64,000 nucleotides of DNA from Sporosarcina sp. HYO08 (GTDB taxonomy: Bacteria; Bacillota; Bacilli; Bacillales_A; Planococcaceae), in NCBI RefSeq assembly GCF_001563475.1, contig NZ_LPUT01000012.1, positions 248,001 to 312,000 of the forward strand. The letters run 5' to 3'. Positions 58,823-64,000 of the stretch are shown here, piece after piece. The position numbers and the translations under genes were made by a program. The notes under the pieces were generated by a model, which did not search any database, was not told the DNA's origin, and saw only the letters and a list, made by a program, of their open reading frames with translations. Position 1 is the first letter of the stretch; the number at the start of each line of letters is the position of its first letter.

Positions 58823-60841
58823 ATGAAACGACAGCTGGTCGCCTTCATGACCATCATATTACTAATCTTACCGATTGCACCTTCCATCTCTCATGCAGAT
58901 GAATTAAAAGGTCTTACATTGGAAAAAGAGATGAGAGAAATGATCGAACGCGGCATCATTAAAGGGTTTTCGGATGGGAAAGTTTATCCAAAAGCGGACG
59001 TCAACCGAGGGGACTTCGCTGCATTTTTGGCACGGACGATGAAACTTCCAAAAGAAACACCAAATTTCACGGACATCAATAAGTCTTCCGCGATTGCTGG
59101 CGAGATCGGAGCCATGCAAAAAACAGGCATTATGAACGGAACGACAGACGGTAAGTTTTTGTCGACACAACCGATGACACGTGAAGAAATGGCAATGACA
59201 ACTGCCCGGGCATTGGCATATTTAGGCATGCCAGTGGAAAATGCGAACGTCATTCTGACCGACGAAGCAAGCTTTACATCGGATGAAGGAATTACTGGTG
59301 CAAAGCAAGTGTTTAAAGCAGGCATCATGAATGGGGTCAAAGTAAACGCTAGCCGCACGGAAATCACCTTTAATCCGAACGGCATTTCCCAGCGTGACCA
59401 AGTTGCTGCTGTTCTCAAGCGGTTCATCGATTTTGTAGGCGAAGACAACTTAGGGAAACCTGGTGAAGATTTGCCGAAACCGCCGCCAATTATCGAACCG
59501 GACAAGTTCCAACTCGCTGCGATTCAAAATAAAAAGCTTGTCGTTTTGAATAAAACGTATAACACGTATGCAGAAGCAGTGAAAGCATTCAACGCAAGCC
59601 CGACAGCCCAAGGAATCTATAAAGGTACGGAACTAATACGCGTAAAAAGCGGCATGGCTTTTGCACAAGGGCCGGCTGGACAAAATACGATCATTTACAC
59701 AGCGCCTGACTTCAAAACACAAGCAACTTACATTATGGCAGGCCGCGAAATGCGTATTTTGGGATATGATGAAAAATTTATGAAAGTCCAAGTGGCGGAC
59801 ACAGTAGGGTACGTCAAACATAGTCAAATTGACTTTGTTCCAACGGCAATTTCAGATGCGAAAGATTACTATACGGCGCTTGGTAACGTGCTGCATCATT
59901 ACACATACAATTACTTAACAAAATCGTATGCGTCTTATAGCATCGGGCCGAAGCCAGGCTTTATGCAAAACAATGTGAAATATTATTCAGCAGACGGCGT
60001 TCACTTTTTAGACGGGGCTGGAAAAGCGGTCGGCACACATCATCCGTATTTCCAATTCCAATCAGTGAGAACCAAAACAAACTATACAGCAGACGAGCTG
60101 AATGCTTATATCCAAACAGCTATAGCTGAACGAGAAAGTACAGGCATTGCGAGATACGCAGGCGCATCAACGAAATCAAAACTCATTGACCTTGGTGAGT
60201 ATTTGAAGAAAATGGAAGAAGAACAGCGCGTCAACGCCTTGTTTATTCTTGCGACAGCCATTCACGAAAGTGACTACGGCATGAGTGCCAACGCCATGAC
60301 GAAAAACAATCTTTTCGGCATCCGCGTCTTTGATAGCACACCAGAAGCCGGGGAGAAATATGCAACACCACAACGCAGCGTCGAAGCATTCGTATTGGAA
60401 TATGCGAATAAAAACTACGGCCCGCAAACGGGAGCCTACTCCAAAGGCGCAGCCCCGGGCAATAAAACAGCCGGCTTCAATGCGCACTACGCATCCGATC
60501 CAACATGGGGTGCTAAAATTGCGGGTCATATGTGGCGCATGGACCTCGCAATGGGCGGGAAAGACATGAAGTCTTATAACCTTGCGATGACAAATCAAAG
60601 CGGAAACCTTAATGTACGTTCCGGCCCTTCTACGCAAAATGCCATTTTATTCTCTTATAAACCGAGAGACCTTGGCAGAAGCGGAGAAACCGGCTACCCA
60701 ATTGTCTATGTCGACCGACAAATCGGCGGCGATGGCTACTGGTGGTATAAAATCCTCGCCGACAACTTGAAAGATAATAACGGGAATCCAATCGAATACG
60801 GATGGATCCGCGGCGATTTAATGAGAACGATTAGTCAATAA
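58823..60841 (+). CDS. SLH-anchored N-acetylglucosaminidase
   Basis: 672 residues: signal peptide (~1-27), three SLH modules (~30-215), a Pro-rich linker, an SH3-like region, a glucosaminidase domain with the catalytic Glu482 in AIHESDYGMS followed by NNLFGIRVFD, and a C-terminal SH3 domain (NLNVRSGPSTQNAILF). Cuts the glycan backbone, complementing the amidase and the endopeptidase. ATG after AGGGGGGACAAACT. Confidence 0.94.
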   Translation: MKRQLVAFMTIILLILPIAPSISHADELKGLTLEKEMREMIERGIIKGFSDGKVYPKADVNRGDFAAFLARTMKLPKETPNFTDINKSSAIAGEIGAMQKTGIMNGTTDGKFLSTQPMTREEMAMTTARALAYLGMPVENANVILTDEASFTSDEGITGAKQVFKAGIMNGVKVNASRTEITFNPNGISQRDQVAAVLKRFIDFVGEDNLGKPGEDLPKPPPIIEPDKFQLAAIQNKKLVVLNKTYNTYAEAVKAFNASPTAQGIYKGTELIRVKSGMAFAQGPAGQNTIIYTAPDFKTQATYIMAGREMRILGYDEKFMKVQVADTVGYVKHSQIDFVPTAISDAKDYYTALGNVLHHYTYNYLTKSYASYSIGPKPGFMQNNVKYYSADGVHFLDGAGKAVGTHHPYFQFQSVRTKTNYTADELNAYIQTAIAERESTGIARYAGASTKSKLIDLGEYLKKMEEEQRVNALFILATAIHESDYGMSANAMTKNNLFGIRVFDSTPEAGEKYATPQRSVEAFVLEYANKNYGPQTGAYSKGAAPGNKTAGFNAHYASDPTWGAKIAGHMWRMDLAMGGKDMKSYNLAMTNQSGNLNVRSGPSTQNAILFSYKPRDLGRSGETGYPIVYVDRQIGGDGYWWYKILADNLKDNNGNPIEYGWIRGDLMRTISQ

Positions 60842-60853
60842 TTGCATGAACCC

Positions 60854-60884
60854 AACCCCGATCAGGCTTGCTGATCGGGGTTTT
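60854..60884 (+). terminator. terminator after the glucosaminidase gene
   Basis: AACCCCGATCAG-GCTTG-CTGATCGGGGTT hairpin then TT. Confidence 0.9.
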
Positions 60885-60894
60885 CATATGCGGT

Positions 60895-61182
60895 GAATTG
60901 CCCTGAATCGCTCCCGAGTTCCCCTGAACGAGTGCTAAGTTACCCGCAATTCATGCTGAGTTACCCTAAACAGGCCTTGAGTTGTCCTCAACCGGCTCAG
61001 TTGCCCTGAATCGCTCCCGAGTTCCCCTGAACGAGTGCTAAGTTACCCGCAATTCATGCTGAGTTACCCTAAACAGGCCTTGAGTTGTCCTCAACCGGCT
61101 CAGTTGCCCTGAATCACTCCCGAGTTACCCTGAACAAGCGCTGAGTTACCCGCAATCTATGTTAAGTTGCCCTCAACCCGCC
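60895..61182 (+). repeat. 21-bp periodic array 4 (14 units, 103-bp higher-order repeat)
   Basis: Units start every 21 bp (one 19-bp unit per block) from 60895. Five units form a 103-bp block. Blocks 60895-60997 and 60998-61100 differ only in their first three bases, so they are a recent duplication; the third block (61101-61182) has diverged. Core is GAGTTnCCCTGAAC. Starts 10 bp after the terminator. Confidence 0.92.
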
Positions 61183-61227
61183 ATAAACCAACCACGACAA
61201 GAATTCATAAAATTCTACAAAAAGCAC

Positions 61228-61256
61228 TTGTTATCAAACGACATATTTGCTACTCT
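61228..61256 (+). promoter_or_regulatory. possible promoter of the NERD gene
   Basis: TTGTTA, 17 bases, TACTCT, 35 bases before the GTG. Confidence 0.5.
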
Positions 61257-61290
61257 GGAATTGATTACAGAAAATTAAAATTAAGGAGGA

Positions 61291-62124
61291 GTGACTCCAA
61301 TAAGTATTTATCGAAGAAAGCCTGAAATAATCAAGGCGTTGCATCGTCTACTGATTCGTCTTCATCCCGATAGCCCCCATTTCGAACGGATGAAAGACAT
61401 ACTCTATCAACAAGAAGCTGGTTACATAGGTGAAGTCAAAGTAGACAATATTCTACACTCCATCCATTTTCCTGAACCCGTAAAGATTTTGACCAATGTT
61501 GAACTTGCTATTTCCCCAGGCAACTTCATTCCAATTGACACTCTAATTGTTTCTTCCACATCCATTCTTATTCTTGAGATCAAGAATATTGCGGGTACAT
61601 TTACTTATATTCCAAATCCTCCACATTTTGTTCGAACCTATCAAGGTAAAGAATCCATTGTCATTGATTGTCCTTTCATGCAGCTCCGTAGGAATCAAAT
61701 CGGTTTAGATCAATGGCTAGCTAAAAACCGCTTGCCTATTAAATCTACAGGCATGATCGTCATGGCCAATCATAAAACATCTGTCCTGAACGCTCCGCCG
61801 GACATGCCGATTCACTATGCAAAACATTTATCGGTCCTATTAAGAGGCACAGAACCGAAAAAACAAATAATGACGCAGTCCCAAATAAACGAACTCGCTT
61901 ATAAACTGCAGCAAGATCTTCGTCCCTACAATCCATATCCAATCTGTGAAAAATACAATATCGATCCGCGACATCTTAAAAAAGGGTTCATTTGTTCAAA
62001 CTGCTCCACGAACTTAATCCGATATTCTGAACGAAAGTGGGAATGTCCAACTTGCGGAGAACTAACCGATCAATCCTATTTAGGAAATGGAGCGGGAATC
62101 CTCGGTATTTTAATGCCGAGATGA
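61291..62124 (+). pseudogene. NERD-domain protein, 5' fragment cut by an IS element
   Basis: Encodes a nuclease-related-domain protein: NERD core with GEVKVDNIL, PIDTLIV and ILEIKNIAG (the D and ExK of the nuclease fold), then a zinc ribbon CSNC...CPTC. Native coding ends at Leu264 (codon 62080-62082). The following 13 codons (GNGAGILGILMPR) come from the left end of the inserted IS. Resumed sequence is at 63863. Start is also odd: GTG 61291 touches AAGGAGGA, whereas ATA at 61300 sits at the ideal distance and the family usually starts there. Function unknown in general; DNA processing is suspected for the family. Confidence 0.85.
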
Positions 62125-62224
62125 AAGCGACCACCCGTAATGGTAAATGAAATAACTGACTATGTGTAGATGCTTTAAGATTGTGTATATTGAATTATAA
62201 ACGATATATAGATACACTATGTGT

Positions 62225-62656
62225 ATGGGGAAATTAACTCACGCACGAACGTGCGTCTACAACGTAAACTATCATATTGTTTGGTCGGTGAAATATAGAA
62301 GAAAGGTATTAAACTCAGTTATTGAAAGGCGTCTGAAAGAGATTGCTTTCGAGGTTGCGAAGGAGAAAGAGTTTGTTATTCACAAGTTGGAAGTCGGCGA
62401 AATGGATCACGTACACCTCTTCGTTTCAGCACATCCAAAGATCGCCCCTTCTTACATTGTGAAAATGATTAAGGGTATTACGGGCAGAAAATTATTCATC
62501 GAATTTCCCGAGATCAAAGAAAAACTATGGAATGGTACCTTGTGGAACCCAAGCTTCTATCTGGAAACGGTAGGTTCCGTTTCACAAGAGGCCATCCAAC
62601 AGTATATCGATAAACAAAAGAAAGGAGATGACTTGGTTGGCAATGATAACGTATAA
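62225..62656 (+). CDS. tnpA: IS200/IS605 family Y1 (HUH) transposase TnpA
   Basis: About 143 residues. HUH motif in MDHVHLFVSAHPK and catalytic Tyr in the C-terminal helix QQYIDKQKK. Single-strand peel-and-paste transposase acting on the end hairpins. ATG 62225 gives the usual start GKLTHARTCVYNVNYHIVWS; ATG 62219 is two codons earlier and neither has a clear RBS. Overlaps tnpB by 20 bases. Confidence 0.92.
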   Translation: MGKLTHARTCVYNVNYHIVWSVKYRRKVLNSVIERRLKEIAFEVAKEKEFVIHKLEVGEMDHVHLFVSAHPKIAPSYIVKMIKGITGRKLFIEFPEIKEKLWNGTLWNPSFYLETVGSVSQEAIQQYIDKQKKGDDLVGNDNV

Positions 62657-63737
62657 GTTCAAAATCTCCGCAAAACAAACACAGAAGGATAAGATCATCG
62701 AAACTATTTCTCTCTGCCGATGGCTGTATAACACGGCCCTTGAACAGCGGATTCTTTTGTATCGCGAAAAGAAACAATCACTTTCTTTTTATACGCAAAA
62801 GAAGGAGCTTCCGCTCCTAAAGAAAGAATTTCCGATCTTTAAAACTGTTCATTCTCAGGTCCTCCAGAATGTATTGGAGCGTTTGGATAAAGCGTATAAG
62901 GGGTTCTTTGGAAGAATCAGGAAAGAGCAGAAAGCGGGGTTTCCTCGCTTTAAAGGCACAAACCGTTTTCACTCATTCACATATCCGCAAAGTGGTTTTG
63001 AACTCAAAGGAAACGTTCTTAAGCTTTCCAAAATAGGGGATGTTCGGATTCGTCGTCACCGAAAAATCGCAGGTAAAATCAAAACGTGTACAATTATTCA
63101 TAAAAACGGAAACTTTTTTGTTTGTTTTGCTTGCGAAACGACAAAAGTAGCTGTGCCTGCCCTTCCGAAAAAATCGGTAGGTGTTGACCTCGGCGTTCAA
63201 CATTTGGCGATCACTTCGGATGGTGAAATCTTCGAGAACCCGAAACATTTACGTAAAAACGAACGAAAATTAAAGCGTCTGCAGCGTTCGGTTTCGAAGA
63301 AAAAGAAAGGTTCCAATCGACGAAAAAAAGCCGTAAGGCTTCTGGCGAAGCTTCACGAACATATCGCAAATAAAAGAAGGGATACCTCTCATAAAGTATC
63401 CCGTAAACTTGTAAATGAATATGACTTGATCGTTTTTGAAAACCTAAACGTTCAAGGGATGGTCAAAAACCATCATCTAGCAAAAAGCATTACGGATAGC
63501 GCGTGGAGGAATTTGATCGACCTAACTTTATACAAAGCTGAGAATGCTGGTAAAAGGGTAGTTCTTGTCAATCCTTACAACACATCGCAGATGTGTTCGG
63601 AGTGCGGCACGATCGTTAAAAAAACATTAAAAGAGCGTGTGCACAGTTGCTCGTGCGGTTATATCGAAGATCGTGATATAAACGCCGCAAAAAACATTTT
63701 ACAGCTCGGGCTATCCACCATAAAAACGGTAATCTAA
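62637..63737 (+). CDS. tnpB: RNA-guided endonuclease TnpB
   Basis: About 366 residues. N-terminal helix-turn-helix region, then RuvC with Asp in VGVDLGVQHLAI, Glu in YDLIVFENLNV and Asp in IEDRDINAAKNI, plus a zinc finger (CSECG, CSCG). All catalytic residues are present, so it looks active. TTG 62637 lies nine bases after AAAGGAG; ATG 62628 touches the RBS and ATG 62643 is alternative. Directs cleavage of empty target sites using the element's right-end RNA. Confidence 0.93.
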   Translation: MAMITYKFKISAKQTQKDKIIETISLCRWLYNTALEQRILLYREKKQSLSFYTQKKELPLLKKEFPIFKTVHSQVLQNVLERLDKAYKGFFGRIRKEQKAGFPRFKGTNRFHSFTYPQSGFELKGNVLKLSKIGDVRIRRHRKIAGKIKTCTIIHKNGNFFVCFACETTKVAVPALPKKSVGVDLGVQHLAITSDGEIFENPKHLRKNERKLKRLQRSVSKKKKGSNRRKKAVRLLAKLHEHIANKRRDTSHKVSRKLVNEYDLIVFENLNVQGMVKNHHLAKSITDSAWRNLIDLTLYKAENAGKRVVLVNPYNTSQMCSECGTIVKKTLKERVHSCSCGYIEDRDINAAKNILQLGLSTIKTVI

Positions 63738-63862
63738 GAAACATAAGGTGCGGAACGTGCCTTCGTGGAGAGAATGGGGTTGCCCATCTCAATGAAACGA
63801 GAAGCATCTTCGGATGCATCCGGAATTATCGGATGCTCGGGATTTTAATCCCGAGAGGTTCA
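63738..63862 (+). ncRNA. omega RNA (right-end guide RNA scaffold) of TnpB
   Basis: Downstream of tnpB, the right end shows ordered hairpins: GAGAATGGG/CCCATCTC (63769-63790), GCATC-TTC-GGATGC (63804-63817) and CTCGGG/CCCGAG (63836-63855). In this family the scaffold often begins inside the tnpB 3' end, so the true 5' end is probably earlier. The guide would be the flanking bases from 63863 (CAAGGTTTACAGGATTGG). Confidence 0.65.
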
Positions 63863-64000
63863 CAAGGTTTACAGGATTGGTTTATGTTAATAAAACCCAG
63901 AATCACAAATGAAGAATGCCGCCAATTTTTTAATTTGAAAAATAGGTATACGGCAAAATATATACTTAGTATGTCGCCATTAAAGAGGGAAGGGCAGTCA
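63863..64000 (+). pseudogene. NERD-domain protein, 3' fragment (continues past window)
   Basis: 46 codons open to the window end, without a start or RBS. Reads QGLQDWFMLIKPRITNEECR and onward through NRYTAKYILSM, the C-terminal region typical of NERD zinc-ribbon proteins. Joined to the 5' fragment it gives CPTCGELTDQSYL-QGLQDWF in a single frame. Confidence 0.85.

Larger units (their letters stand above)
62083..63862 (+). mobile_element. complete IS200/IS605-family element (tnpA + tnpB), 1,780 bp
   Basis: Limits are set by rejoining the NERD frame: ...TATTTA (to 62082) directly to CAAGG (from 63863) restores a continuous family-like protein and requires an insert length of 1 mod 3, which 1,780 satisfies. 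Both ends carry a matching hairpin with an identical loop: CTCGGT-ATTTTAAT-GCCGAG (62101-62120) and CTCGGG-ATTTTAAT-CCCGAG (63836-63855). The left flank ends TTTA and the element's right end is TTCA, with no target duplication or long inverted repeats, as expected for Y1 transposition. Confidence 0.88.

Overview
The window is chromosomal DNA of a motile, endospore-forming, S-layer-bearing Gram-positive rod of the Bacillales, most like a Planococcaceae member such as Sporosarcina or Lysinibacillus (inferred from content, not from a search). The evidence is gene order parallel to the pyrG-to-ywqB arc of Bacillus subtilis, five sporulation genes (spo0F, spoIIR, spoIID, spoIIQ, spoIIID), flagellar rod/hook genes, a chemoreceptor, and a run of S-layer-homology (SLH) exoenzymes. 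Almost all genes lie on the + strand.

Layout. 1-20 kb: partial pyrG, ywjG, spo0F, fbaA, a small transaldolase, murAB, glpX, rho, rpmE, tdk, prfA-prmC, spoIIR, ywlC, mntP, ywlE, a chemoreceptor, rpiB, ywlG-glyA, upp and mnaA. 20-28 kb: the complete atpIBEFHAGDC operon behind a strong sigma-A promoter and a folded leader, then ywzB. 28-36 kb: murAA, spoIID, spoIIQ, spoIIID, mbl, flhO and flhP. 36-48.5 kb: epuA-like gene, fabZ, small uncharacterised genes, ywpF, ssbB with a ComK-type site, ywqA-ywqB, an IDEAL-domain protein, a Yip1-like/HlyD-like pair and a polysaccharide deacetylase. 48.5-51 kb: two transporters. 51-61 kb: five consecutive SLH exoenzymes (5'-nucleotidase, amidase, subtilase, NlpC/P60 hydrolase, glucosaminidase). 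61-64 kb: a NERD-domain gene split by a complete IS200/IS605 element.

How the genes fit together. fbaA, the transaldolase, glpX and rpiB serve central sugar metabolism. murAA, murAB, mnaA and mbl serve wall synthesis and shape. The SLH enzymes are wall remodelling and nutrient-scavenging enzymes probably held by the secondary wall polymer. The spo genes cover the phosphorelay, sigma-E activation (SpoIIR), engulfment (SpoIID, SpoIIQ) and mother-cell transcription (SpoIIID).

The most interesting signals are outside genes. (1) Four arrays of a 21-bp periodic repeat built on GAGTTnCCCnnAAC, each starting 10-30 bp after the terminator of an upstream + strand gene and always in the same orientation. 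(2) A ~251-bp dispersed repeat in two copies whose helices differ by compensatory changes, one copy carrying a nested 115-bp insertion with an 8-bp target duplication. (3) A precise IS200/IS605 insertion in the NERD gene whose reading frame can be rejoined across the element. (4) A seven-site DnaA-box cluster over the start of ywlC. (5) Folded leaders before the atp operon and mntP. (6) A CTP synthase whose glutaminase nucleophile position is Ser instead of Cys. No tRNA, rRNA, CRISPR array or prophage was seen.
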